Below are positions 34,448 to 46,660 of a DNA stretch of 64,000 nt, piece by piece. Position 1 is the stretch's first letter; every line of letters begins with the position of its first letter. Both the position numbers and the translations under genes were made by a program. This stretch comes from Gnomoniopsis sp. IMI 355080 (lineage: Eukaryota; Ascomycota; Sordariomycetes; Diaporthales; Gnomoniaceae). The DNA is taken from assembly GCA_027946555.1 (NCBI GenBank), contig JAPEVC010000100.1, positions 60,650 through 124,649 of the forward strand, written 5' to 3'. The notes beneath the pieces are model-generated. The model made no database searches. It was not told where the DNA came from and was given only the letters and a program-made list of their open reading frames with translations.

Positions 34448-36579
34448 CTAGGATTTGGGCGGCGGCGGCGGAGGATGCACCGCATACGGATTTGGCATGT
34501 ATGCCGGCTGGAAGCCACGGCCCATTCCCGGGCCCGGCCCGGCCATAACGTGGTAGCCACCACGGAGACCACCCGGCATTTGCCCCGGGGGACCGGCAAA
34601 ATATCCCTGAGCATACCCAGGCTGGAAGGGCATGGCTCTGCCGCGTCCAGTATAGGCGCCACGGCGAGGTCCGTTGTTGTATCCACCACGCCCTCGGTAC
34701 GGCATACCGCGATATGTGCCGTCAGGACCAAGCATCCCTGGAGTTCCATCACCGTGTGCGTGGCCTGCGCTCGGTCTCCTCGTCCCGCGCGCCCTATGAA
34801 AGGGTCGCTTGTTGGTCTTGGGCTTGCCGTCGACCAGAAATTCGATACGCTTCACGGGGTCGGTCGCCATGATGTTGTCGGTCAGCCCTGCTTTCTCTAG
34901 ATCTTCCGGTGACGTGGTGGACACCTGAAAAGCGTTTTCCAACTTCTCCAAAGACTTCACCTCGGGCACCCATGTCTTCACATAGGCACCCTCTTTGTCG
35001 TAGTCGAACGCCTGTTTGACAGGGTTGAATATCCTGGCCTCGCCTCGTGGATCATTGCCGACACCTGCGACGTATTGCCAATTCGCCCAATTCGATGACA
35101 CATCGTAATCGACCAGCAGCATCTCGTACCACTCAGCACCAATTCGCCAGTCAATTCCTAGGTGCTTTGTTAAAAAACTCGCCACATTTTGTCGCGCCCT
35201 GTTCGAGGTGTAACCCGTGTGTAAAAGCTCTCGCTGAGATGCGTCAATCAGGCCCATACCGGTAGTACCGGCATTGAACCTATTCATTATTTTCTTGACA
35301 TCCTCAACACTGGGTTTCTGGTCCGGTTGAGCGTCCTCGGCCTTTAATGTTTTCCACTTTGGCTTCTTAGACACCGATTCTGACCCCTTCTCGGCATCGT
35401 GGTCTCGGAAGCCATCCACTCGGAAGAGCCGATGCCCGAATTTTTTCGTGCACAGGCGCATATAATCTCTCCACAGCAGCTCAAATCGGACAGCGGAAGT
35501 ACCATCATTCTCACCCTGTTTGTAACCCTTGGCGTGCTCATATTCTGGGTCTGTTCCGTCCTCATACTTGACTAACTCATGGTGTATCTGACGAGCAGTT
35601 ATGCATCCCTGCGACAAGAATGCAGAGAGCTTGGTACTGAATGCTGCTCCAAGAAGACCATTTCTGGATTCTTTGTAGCTGAACATCAGTCCCTCTTTGA
35701 TCAGGTATCGTAACCTCTCATGCGCCGATGTTTCGCCACCAGAAAACGGATGAGCTGATTCCGCACCATCGGGAAATGATGGAATTCCTGGCAAAAACTC
35801 CTTAATAGGTGAGAGAATTGCCTTTTCTACATCTGCGTAATTCATTGGCATTGCAAAGGGTGAGTGCTGCGGAGGGATATGAGATGCATCTGGGAAAGGG
35901 GGAAGCTCTCCCTTCTTGGGCTTTGGCAGAACGGCACGGGGCTTCGCTCTGAGAGGTTCGATCGATTTTCTGTACGTGGTGAAAACATCAGGAATTTCGC
36001 TGATAGGAGTCGAGAGGTCGCGGCTGGCGGTCTGGTTAATACAGCAAATTGGGGAAATATGCAGGCGAGGACTTACTCATCCACATAAAACTTCTCGTCG
36101 TCAAAAAGAGTGAATTCAGCGCCTGTCTTTGTGCAGAGCTGAGCAATTGCTTTCTGGTCTCTGCATTCCTCAACGCCCTCCTCTTTAGTCATCCAAACAG
36201 CTCCAACATCTTGCTGTTTGTGCGACAGTCCCTCAATCAAATCCGCAAGCACTTCGCTTGGCTTCCCGACGCGAATGAGAAGCCCACTTCCCGCAGATTC
36301 TAAGTGACCTTGAAGATCGAATACGCATTGGGTAATGAATTTGGCACGATGGGGCCCTGTCCGCCACACATTGCTAACTTTGCTTCTGGCTTCGGGGTAT
36401 GGTGATGCACTGCCGTCCTTGAGGAAGCCAGATACCTCAATTTGGTCGGCTGAAAAGACATACACCGGGAGAAGGTGGGTAAAGCCATGGTCACTTGTAG
36501 AAGCGAGGCGATGAAAGATGGGATTATCGGAAAAGCGAAGGTCGCGACGCAGCAAGCAGATTAGAATCTTGTTGGCCAT
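34448..36579 (-). CDS. Cryptochrome-DASH (photolyase/cryptochrome family) with a C-terminal Gly/Arg-rich tail
   Basis: Two exons: 36579-36077 and 36023-34448; the 53-nt intron (36076-36024, GTAAGT...CAG) is fixed by phase, since the earlier AG at 36032 would break the frame. Product 692 aa; a second in-frame ATG at 36600 would add seven residues. The N-terminal photolyase domain (1-167) opens KILICLLRRDLRFSDNPIF. After the junction, DDRDLS...DVFTTYRK and the FAD domain follow: GGETSAHERLRYL (263-275), FELLWRDYM (about 348-356), TGYTSNRARQNVASFL (437-452) and NWANWQYVAGVGNDPR (about 479-494), all typical of DASH proteins. From about 565 a tail rich in RGG, GRGR and proline follows; such tails occur in fungal cry-DASH and may bind nucleic acid. 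Expected cofactors are FAD and a folate antenna; expected activity is repair of UV photoproducts in single-stranded DNA or blue-light signalling. Confidence 0.95.
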
Positions 36580-39500
36580 ATTGCCGACTTGATGAGACAA
36601 TGAGTAAGTAACTTGGAACTAAATTAGCGTCAGGTCGAAAGTGAAGTCAAGGTACGTCTCATTCCACTTATCTCCTGGCAGAGAAAGCTCCTAGTAGAGG
36701 TGGTGTAGTGGAGAGGCTTGGAATGGGGGCGAGGGTAACGCGAGAAGGTACACAACAGGCAACACGGTGTAAATATAAATTGGAGAAAGAAAATAGAAAA
36801 CGCTTGTAAGTGAAGCGAAATGATGTGGTCATAGATTTCATGTTGAGCCATCCTCAGAATGGTCAAGGTGCAGGGAAAGGGCGAACCAGACTATGGGTTG
36901 TTCAGGGAAAGCAGAAGCCGCCCAACGAGCTAAGTAAAGCAAGCTAACGAATCTGGGGGATAATGCAACAGCGCAAAAATAAACCTAGAGCCTAGTACTC
37001 CGTAGACAGCCGCAAATCAAACACCCACGGCATTGAGACGGGTCTGATCTCGGCATATGGGGGTATGGTGGCATTGTGAAGTATAGTAATACTGTGGACC
37101 ACACCAAAAAAAATAAAATAAAAAATAGGAGAGACCAGAAAAGGGAAGGAGAACAAGTGCCGTCTTGTAAGGGCAAAGTCCGCGAGAGTTCCTAGTGGCC
37201 CTGATTGGAGGGCCAGGCGTGACGACAGCAGGGACTTGGAAGGATGTAGTCGAGAGAGGGGTGGACCCTGAAAACATAACCAGGTAGGCACGTAGGATAC
37301 CACCGCAGCTGCAAGCAGACAGTGATCTGGACAAGCTTACCAATGGTTGAGGAGGTGGCATGCGCCGAGGAAGCCCTGGAAACGCGGAAGCGCGCGACGA
37401 CAGACCTGAACACGTAGCTCAGGACTATCGTTGACGTGAAATCCTGATCATGAGCACACACAACGAGAAATTTCTCGAAGTTTCCGGAAGTCTGAGGCGC
37501 CGGCGGACGTGGCCAACGTGAATGAGCAGAAAAGCAATTGAGAATGTTTTAGGCCGGATTAGGAAGTGCTTGCATGTATTGTTGAGCAACGCCTGCTTGA
37601 ACCGTCTGATGAGAGAGGCTTGTGCTCAATTTTTCGGAGATACATCGACAGCAAAGACACCAAGTACGTCCAAAGGCTACCATTATTGACACCATGCAGG
37701 GCAGTGCATACAGCCCTGTAACGAGGCCAAGTGGAGAGCAGCGCGATGATGGCGATGGCGAAGACGGTGGAGCGAAGGGCACATGGTCCCAGAGTTGTTT
37801 TGAAGATCGGGCCTCCATATTGGCGGGCTGCAATCACGATGGCTGGGCACTGGAGATCCAGGTTAGAAAAAGTTCGATGTGCAGCTAGTAAGCTATGCGG
37901 ATGTGAGGAGACAAGAGCATGTTGTCCTCAAAAACCTCGATGGTTGTTGGACCGCGGCTGACTTGAAGATCGGAACAAGCTCCGGGCGGCGAGTTGGTTG
38001 GCTGTACGGATACTTGTCTGCAGGTACTATTACAGAATAGTATATAGGAACTATACGCACTAGACACGTACCTGAGTGCCTACCTACCTTACCCACTGAG
38101 CAAGGGTGTTTACGTAAGCAGCCGTTCGACCGCACCTACGGCTGCCTCCACCGGTACCTGTGTCGAGAGTCTGCGCGCTCGCCCATCGTGAACCTGGTCC
38201 CTGCTTGGACAAGCACCCCTGCAGAACACACCTTCCCGAGCTTGAGGGTGATGCACCTGCCATCTCGTGGTGAACCAATCGTGCGATTTGGTTGAACCCG
38301 AAAAACAAATTGTGCCACCCTGATCGCCATGACTTTTGCGTTCCATCTCAACATCGGCTCCTTGAGAGCATAAGGCGTCCTGCGTACCTACTTGTAGGTA
38401 GGGTACTGCTGCATATGCAATGCACGTTTGTGCATATGCCATCATTCATCCCACCCTGCTTTTCGACCGAGGCCTTTTACTCTCTCCCCCAGGGCCCTTG
38501 GACCCTGAAACTCTGTGCCTACCGAACTCCAAGAAAAGTCCGTGACACACTACCAGATTCACCAAGACAAGATGTATATCATGGAGATCGGAATCGCTTG
38601 TTTGGGCTAGGTAGCAACTAGCGAACAGGGTTTATCACGAGTACGGATGCAAGTCCAAGTGACAGATCTACATAGTAGATTGGCCTAGACATTCCCGAGT
38701 GCCCAGAGCCTCACCATGTGCACCACCCTCTTTCGGAGTTTTACATCTCCGGACACTGACTGACTTTTCGGAGAGGACATTGTGACCTGTCCGTCGATTT
38801 GCGAGGCGTTGGGTAGTATACACAGGCTTGGCAGGGGCCAAACTCTATTGCGCCCCACAACATTGATTCCTCGTTTCCACCCTCACAACTTCGACTGCTT
38901 TCAACAGACGCTCTCGCTCGCGCGCGCGCCCTCGATGGCGGTGCCCCTCAAACACAGGTTGCATCGAGGACAAAAGCACACGCCCGACAATGCAACACAG
39001 TGTTGTCTCTGTCTCTTGCTCTCCTTTCCCATACGTGACATTGCGTCCCGAGACAAGCGGCTTTCCCGAGCTACGGACGTACAATTGCGCATCTCACGGC
39101 ATCCCAACTGCCTGGACAGCCTGGACAGCCTGGACAGCTCCCATGTGAGTTGACCGCTCTTCATTATCCGCGCGGCTGAGGACGATCATCTCCTCTTTCG
39201 AGTCGGCTAGCGGCACGGCGGCAGCCGAGTCGATGGTGGATACTAGTGCTATGTAATTTCTACGTGGTTGGATTGATCGCGATATGGTGTTGCCTCCGGA
39301 TATCCCGTAGTACGATGGTTCTCACCCATGTCCAACTTAATGTCCCGTGTGCTCTGAGACATGCAGTCACCTGCATGGCATCCGCCCCACCGCATTCTGC
39401 ATCCTTATGATGGTACCGCAACCTTCGATCTGTCTGCAAATCCCACAATCCAGATATCGAATCCTCACCTCACCAAGAGAGCGCGACTCCCGCTTTGTGT

Positions 39501-41129
39501 CACTGCCTCGCAAACACAAATGCAGCGCGCCAGCACCCCTCGTGTGTCGCATATCCAGGCGATCTTACGTTCTAGAAAAACATTCTGTCCCACACTCTAT
39601 TTGTGCCCGGTCTCACAGACTAACAGGTCTTGCGCGACGGCCCGGTACACCTGACCTGGGTACGGCTCGATTGCGAAAAATAGGGTTCACGAATCCGTGC
39701 CATAGCGCAGTCTGGGCGAGATTGGCGAGTTGCGACGTCATGCTTGAACGGAGATTGCCTTGCAAGATGGTGGACCATCTGCAGGCTCGTCCACCTATTT
39801 CTGCCACAATGAACAGGCTTGGTGTTACATTGTTAGCTGAAAGCTACATCTCAACGTGTCCAACACGATCTTGAGCCTGTGCGTCCAGCTGCAGAGATCA
39901 CGGCGGCCAAGAACCCCTACGAACCACCGCTCCCACCGCTCTCTGGCAACATAGGATATGCGGGTGAGTGCCAATTACACGAGATCCGGCTCATGCGTGG
40001 GCCGTCGAGAGGGGAAAAAAGCCCGAGAGAAAAAAGAAAGGCCGCTGACACTGTCATTACTGCTGCAAACTCCACGTCGCGATCCAGCAAATGCTGCTAT
40101 GACTTGCACATCGCTAAAGGCAGATCAAGAAGAAGCTGTCGACGACGGAGGGGCCAGACTGCTGCTCCTGGTCGGAACGCGCTTTGGCGATAATGCAAGC
40201 TCCTTAGATCTCAGCATGACGAATGTGCATGAGGTGCTACCCACCTTCTCACCACACCCAGACATGCAGGTGCATGGGCCTTACGATCTCTGCACAGAAG
40301 AAAGACAGCTGAGCCTTGTTGGCCGGTCCAATGGCTACGCTTCCCGAATATTCAAGGTAGGATGCCGAGAATGGCTCGCTCATGTCTCGGCCAGCGGCCG
40401 TCGTTTCTCAATCACCTTGCACTTCAACAAGTGTACCCGTATTCCTCGTCTTCTGTGACGGTACCAGTGGGTAGCTTCATTGGTAGAAGCTACCCACCGC
40501 CTCCTTCCTCGGCCCACTTCTGGACCAACCTGTAATGCTCTGTGGCCTCAGCACATCGTCATCTTGCAATCCCCAGATGCCGTCTCTCTATCAATGCTTG
40601 TGTGACAACATGTAGCTATGCTGCTATCACGAAGACGGGGTCTTTTACCTTCACACAGTCCGTGGGCATGACCATATTTGTGTAGAAGTGACATGCATTT
40701 CAAACGCATACGTGTTGCGGAAGCCATAGCCAAATTGTGCCACCCGTTATGGGGACTTGTTAAGGCTAGACTCTATCGTCCTGCCCAGCTCATCCCAATC
40801 TCCAGATCAATTGTCCTACCCACTCCCAAGATGTTCACCATACTAGACTGTGCCTTCATACCGCTGTTTGAGCGTCTCCTGCTTGACTCTATGGCTCTTG
40901 TCGACGTACAGCACAACACCGCACAGCTCGTGACAACCTACTCAGCCACGATGTCCCAAGACCCAACGCTGTGGTACATGCTCTTTCAATGCAACATGCA
41001 GGGACCCATTCCAATCCTCAAACCCGCTCGTTCACATGCTGTTCCTACTCCAGGGGACTGACGTTCTTAGCAGAGTATGGAGTGTTCCGCTCTAAAAGAT
41101 GGGATAGGCTCCGTCTCTCCATTACACGG
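36580..41129. other. Intergenic stretch, 4.5 kb, no supported gene
   Basis: Begins with the cry-DASH promoter. Frames at 39347-39874, 39958-40458 and 40678-41061 (plus) are 120-175 codons but opportunistic: they overlap each other, lack motifs and are rich in R, S, C and P. A nine-base unit (cctggacag) is repeated three times at 39111-39137. The stretch just before 41130 is the 3' flank of the helicase gene. Confidence 0.5.
39111..39137. repeat. Three tandem copies of cctggacag
   Basis: Exact 9-bp unit repeated three times in non-coding DNA. Confidence 0.9.
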
Positions 41130-44100
41130 TCACCACCAATTCGATCCGCTAGGCAGAGGTTTCTTTTCTTTCTTGATTTCCTCCGCTTGGCCTCGAGCTG
41201 ACAGGTGCGAAGTTTTTTCAGGGTTGCCGGGCATGACATTCCGACGAGACTGCGCAAGGCCAATCTCAGCAGAACAATTTTTAGGAGCTTCGTTGATACT
41301 AGGACGAGACAAGCTGTTGGCCAATGAACTCGTGGACGAGGATTCGACACCTGCTGGACCAATCACGCGATCAACAGCGCCAAATTGCGGGGGTATGCCG
41401 TTGCCATTTTGCGAGATTTGAGAAGGCATGTGTCTGTGAGTCTGAGCTGGGGCGTAGACACCGTTCTGAGGTCCGGTCTGGTTGTCGATCTTGGAAGGAC
41501 CGCTCAGAACTCGACCTCGAGCAGCGCCGTTGGCCGCTGGTTGTGTCTGGCCTGGAGTCTGCCTCTCTGTCTCTCTCTCAGCTTTGTTCTCATTCAAAAT
41601 ACTTTGCATGAAGTCGGCAAGACCCAAGCTCGCAAATTTCTCCGTATAGATTGACTGAGGCCCGTCGTCTTCGTCGCTAAGCGAGGCAATATCATCAGCG
41701 GTACCTCGCACGGGGCTTCCGCTCAGAGCTCGGGCCGCGACCGGCTCAAGTCCATGAGCTACGCGCTTCTGGTCAAGTTGCCTCTGGTGTTCTACATGCT
41801 CGTCGTAGGCTCGCTCCTCGTTGGGCTCTTGGGTCATTTCCTTTGGCTGCCCGTCAATACTCATATCGACGACCTGCCCCATCGAATTGCAGTGGCCGAA
41901 GATACCAGCCAGGAATCTTGCGCTTCGTCTCACTGCGTACCATGGCGTCAGAATCAAGTGGAGCGCTGGGGGAAGAAATGAATGCGGGGGGGGGGGGTGT
42001 TCTTACTTCCAGGATGCATCATGATGACTTCTGCCTGACGAGCCCTCGTGATAGCCACGTTCAGCCGGTTGGGATCATCAGTAAAGTCTGTCGACTCGGA
42101 TCGCACCATGTCCAAAAAGACAAAATCAGCCTCGCCGCCCTGGACCGTGTCGATGGTGCGAGCCTCAACACGACCCTCGACGTTCAGGCGTGCCTGCCAC
42201 GGGGTCGGCAGCTCCTTGATGGCCTTCTTGTACCTCATGTATGATTCTTTGTATGGACTAATGATCAAGATCGTGCCACGCTCGTTCTTGTCGACTTGTC
42301 GAAACATTGGATCGGGGAGCAACTCCATGATCCTCTCCATGACCCAGGAGATGTGTGACTGATTGTACCAACTTGTTCCGACCCGCACCTCGCCACGCTT
42401 GCCATTGAAGGCAATGAGGCGGGGCTCGTGGCAGTTTTGGCCAGGTGGAAGGAAGCGCTCAAGGTAACGCTGGAGGTGACGGACTGAGGGCGGAAAAGTC
42501 TCCTCCGATTTGTGACCACTGATCATCTTCTTGGCGTAGAACATCTCCGAGGCTAGTTTGTGAAGTCCCCCATAGGCGCGGTGATTGATGAGCAGGGAGG
42601 TTTTAATGACTCCAGCTCGATCTGCGCGCTCCATCATTGACACCAGCATTTGAGGAGCCCATGGGTTGTCACGGACATCGTCCGAGGCAACGAACGGACG
42701 GGTCTGGCGGTGGTCCTACGTAGCTAAGTTAGTAATCTGTTCCACCGAGACAGTTTGATATGGAGTACAAAGGCATTACACCGCTGAAGATCCAGGCAAT
42801 AGGATTGTACTGAGCAATGGCCACCATAGTCGATGCCTCTCTGGCATGTGGGGACTCATCGAATATGACAACATCAGGCTTGAACATGCCATGGAAGCCA
42901 GTGGCAGCGGGGACTGGTGTGGTCGCGATGAAATCAACTTGTGCGAGTACCTCCTGGTATAGCTTTTTCACCAGAACCTTCATCTGTCCTGAATCACCAC
43001 CCTTGGTTCCCTTGCCCGAACGCGCCAATATGTCGTACAGTTCACGGTAGTGAGAAGTCTTCTTGGCCTCATAGAAGGCCCAAGCGAGCTCGTCCAGAGA
43101 GGGAGCAAGGCAGCCCTCGTTGAAGGTCTGCCGTCGATACCTGTTCATTCTGGCCATGAACATGAATTTGCTGGAGAAGTCAGGCAACTCGGGGTCGTGC
43201 CCATAGTGCCAGCCATGTAATCTCACCGCGTGCTTCTTCAATCCGAGTCTCTTGTACAGCTTCACGATTTTGTTGCAAGTGTCATCGAGGGGCTTGTTGA
43301 TGTCAAGTATGTACAAAACCTTGGCACTCCGGTCGCTATGGCTGTCAGGTCCATGATAGATGGTGTTCCTGCACTGGATGGCTGCAGTAAGCACAAGGTT
43401 CCAGTGCGTCTTACCAGCGCCAGGTCCTCCAGGAAGGATGCAGATTCCACATGGGATGCTGCTGAGAACCATCTTGTATGCAGTTCGCTGGTGCTCGTTG
43501 AAGCCCTTCAGCATGGTGATGACCTTTGGTGGCATACTTGGATTGTTCATGGGGTCGCGAAGGTGAGGAAAGTGGTCGAACATGTTCACCTTGAAAGGGA
43601 CGTCCTTGAAGCTCATCAGGTACTTGTAGGCCGCGATCTGCTTCTCTGTGAGAATGCCATCAGGATTCTTGTAGAGCTTGTCAAGAGCCTCCATCTCTGC
43701 GTCTTTTGTAGCTGATGACATTCGCAACACCATCGTGACTCGATAGGCCTTCTTATCACCAAAGGCGTATCTTCCAGTCAAACGGCTGGGCGCGTCGTAG
43801 CCGACCTGGTCAGGATCGTCCTCCATGGCGCGAAGGATATCGTCGGGGACGTTGTTCGGAATCTTGACCTTGAAAGCTGGGAGGCGGTGCGCTGGTCCCT
43901 CTGGAATGCCGAAAGTGGCGGCGGGATTCTCTATGCGCTCAGCCTCCCATGACTTCTCCCATCTCTTCGTTTTGCCAGACTTCTGCCAGAGCGTGATCTC
44001 ACAGCTCTCACCCTCTCGGGGGAACAGGTAGTCTGCCTGCTCGCTAGGTCGGACGAGAAAGACCCAATACGAAGTGGCCTTGCCGCGGTAGAGATTGGCG

Positions 44101-44249
44101 AGAATCCATGCCTTGAACTGGGTTTGACGGCCGTTGAACTGCGTTATCTCCCTGCTCTCGTTTGCGAACTCTTGGAGTACACCTTTGCTGTGGCGTCGGT
44201 AGAACTCTGCAGGGTCATCAAAGACGTACAGAGGAGTGAGGCGCGTCAT
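41130..44249 (-). CDS. UPF1-like superfamily 1 helicase (AAA_11/AAA_12 type), fungal
   Basis: Three exons: 44249-42780, 42715-42007 and 41965-41130; 1004 aa. Intron 1 (42779-42716, 64 nt) has GTAATG, a perfect TACTAAC branch site and TAG; it splits motif III so that splicing gives SG-DHRQ. Intron 2 (42006-41966) is only 41 nt, GTAAGA...CAG, and contains a 12-C tract. Helicase motifs: Q-motif-like FNEHQRTAY (about 250-258), Walker A GGPGAGKT (274-281), Walker B FDES (463-466), motif III GDHRQ (490-494), motif V TVQGGEADFVFLD (680-692), motif VI NVAITRAR (709-716). Residues 730-1004 are a low-complexity Ser/Gln/Pro-rich tail. The usual DEAA of UPF1/DNA2-like enzymes is DESP here, so it belongs to a divergent fungal branch. 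It probably unwinds RNA or DNA; the specific pathway is unknown. Confidence 0.87.
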
Positions 44250-45034
44250 ATTTTGTTACGACACGCTTGCCTGCGACTTTGTGCGTGTCAGCTACCGTTG
44301 TCAAGATGTCAACGCGAGCTGTGCGACGCTGCACCGCGCACGGAAAAGGGAAAAGGGAAGACCTTACAGTAGGTGCAAGATGGGACAGGATGTGGACAGA
44401 AGAGTTGAACAAAGTTGCAAACCAGAGTTTGTATGGGAGGAGCACAATACCTACCTTTAGTTGCTGCTTTGTTTGCAGCTGGTGACAAGGTGGAATCTCC
44501 AAGTGAAGGTAAGAGGCTGATCTGACCTGTCCAAGGGACCTGGCTTGAAAATTATCTCAAGTGTCATGAAGAAAGGGAACAAAGATTACAGCACTGCAAG
44601 TTGAAGTCTTGCAAAGGAGGATTGCCTTCCCAGCGTAGATTTGAGAGAAAGTTGAGACCAACTATGCGTGGCACTGGGTTTGTTTGCTGATGGAAGGAGC
44701 TCTCTCTTGATTCGGCATTGGTCAGGCAACAACTTTGTATTATCCCAGACGAGCACGGCGAAGAGACCAAGATCACAGTAGCTTTTCAAGGTCAAAGATG
44801 AATTTGAGATTATTTGGCGATGTCCCTATTTACAAAGTTGTCCATGACACCATCTCCTATCGGGTATTCTCGAGAATTTCTTACCCATTGGCGGGTAGCT
44901 TTTGCAGGACGCTCCTGAACATCTGGTATTTATTCTCAATAACACCCAAACTTTTTTGTTAGCAAGATTATTTTCCAAATTGTCGCGAAATATAAATTGT
45001 TACTCTTCGATCACTGGAAGAGCTGCTGCTGCGC
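44250..45034. other. Intergenic: helicase promoter and 3' flank of the secreted protein gene
   Basis: No frame above 100 codons is credible; no repeats noticed. Confidence 0.6.
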
Positions 45035-46531
45035 TCAAGAAGCAGGGGCCAAATAGCCACCACCATTCAGGCTAACTGTCTGACTATCCCACGCTGCGTT
45101 GGCCGACGAACTGGCATCATAGAAGATCCAGTAGCCCTGACTGATGACGTTGCTCACAGTGGAGTCAGCATCAGTGAAATTAGCAAGGGACGTGTTGGCC
45201 GTCAGCGTCCAGTTGGCGGTGGCCGCGAGAGTGACACTGAAGGTCGGAGCCGTGAGGGTTACATTGTCAATGCTGGTAGTACTGTTATACCCATCATAAG
45301 CGGTACCGGTCCAGTGGGCATAGTCATTGAGGACGGCATTGATGGCGCTACCGTTGTAGGCAACGAGATCGCCCGACACGACGCTGTCTTCCAATTCCAG
45401 CGTGAGGATGGCAGGCTCTATAGCTGAGTTTTGCTCATACCCTGCGAAGTAGTCGAAATCCTGAGTGACTTGGCTCATATTAGCGATAGCAAGGATGCCA
45501 GAGGCACTGTTGTTGGCCACAGATGAGACGAACGACGCCGTGCCGATGATGTTACCGAACCAAATGGCAGGCATGTCTGAGCCGAGCACGGTCAAGCGAG
45601 AATTGGTGAAGGTGACCTCTGCACCAGATTCGCGAGTCGAGCTCGAAAATAGGACGACGCCTGCCAGGAGTCCCGCTGTGACATCAGAATCCGTGTACAA
45701 GGTCGTTTGCACGCCGTCAGAGAAGGTGACGGGGGCATTGGAGGCATGGCCGATCACGTTGGTGAGATTGCAGAGGCCCAGGGCGTAGCAGACAGCCGAG
45801 CCAATGCCATCAGTATGGGCAATCGAATTGCTAACATGGACATAGCCAGCTGGTGAGTCACCGGAGAAGGACGAAGCCCGATTACCACCAGAGTAATGTT
45901 TGACGTTGCTTGCATATACAGTGCCGTTGCCAGCTGCATACAGTCCATGTGCATTGGGACCAGAGCTGTACAGCCAAGCGTGGTCGACGTAGGCATAGCT
46001 GTCGGTGCCGTAGGTGTAAATATTGGCAGCACCGTTGTGGGTGGTCACGTTGACATGGCTGGCATGGAGCGTGGATGTGTTTGCAATGTTGATAGCTGCG
46101 TTCACGCCTGAAGAGAACCAATGTGTGAGAATGAATCCCCATTTTCCGGGTCAAGAAGCCCCATGTTGATACGGGAATACTAAAGACTTACCAAAGAAGG
46201 CAGCTTGTGTGAGATCTGATGAATATCCCAGCTTGGTGATTGTGCTGTGTGAGAGGTAGACCTCAGAAGAATTGGCCACGACAAGAACACTGGTATCATT
46301 GGCATTTTCATAGAGTGATGCGCGGGTAATGTTTCCGTCCTCTGCGTCGTACAGATATGGCCCAGTGATAGCTATGAACTCATAGAGCGCGGTGGATGCG
46401 TCCTGGTAGTCTGCCAAGATTGCATTGTCGGCAGTCCAATATGAAGGCGGCAGTTCATCGCTAGGGTCCTCAAAGGTTATGGTAGCTTCGGCGAGTGCTG
46501 CCAAGCATAGGATGATTGTGTCACAACGCAT
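45035..46531 (-). CDS. Secreted, repeat-rich (probable beta-helix) fungal protein, function unknown
   Basis: Two exons: 46531-46192 and 46107-45035; the intron is 84 nt (46191-46108, GTAAGT...CAG) and the phases agree (1+2). Product 470 aa. The ATG at 46531 (MRCDTIILCLAALAEA) gives a clean 16-residue signal peptide; the frame is open two codons further but only from TTG. The mature part is very rich in S, T, A, N, G and V, with short hydrophobic beta-like strands alternating with turns and many N-x-S/T sequons (for example NIT, NDT, NSS, NTS, NVT, NGT, NLT), so heavy N-glycosylation is likely. Few charged residues and no catalytic motif are visible. The pattern resembles right-handed parallel beta-helix wall or carbohydrate-active proteins; that is inference. 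There is no clear GPI-anchor signal. Confidence 0.8.
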
Positions 46532-46650
46532 GTTCAAGGAGAGTCCACCAGCAAGTACTGTGGGAAGTGTAAATGTGAGGAAACAAGAAACATGGGCCCA
46601 ATCATGAGGATTGCTAATTTTGTTAAGCCGGAATTGACTCCAGGCACGAC

Positions 46651-46660
46651 ATTATATATA
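46651..46660 (-). promoter_or_regulatory. TATA-like element upstream of the secreted protein gene
   Basis: tatatataat on the minus strand, about 120 bases before the ATG at 46531, a plausible distance for a fungal TATA box. Confidence 0.4.

Noticed and set aside
36024..36033. Alternative 3' splice site of the cry-DASH intron at 36032
   Set aside because: Using it breaks the reading phase; the next AG at 36024 restores the frame and the DDRD block seen in the family.
39111..39137. Possible CRISPR-like or minisatellite array
   Set aside because: Only three 9-bp units without spacers; CRISPR arrays are not expected in fungal nuclear DNA.
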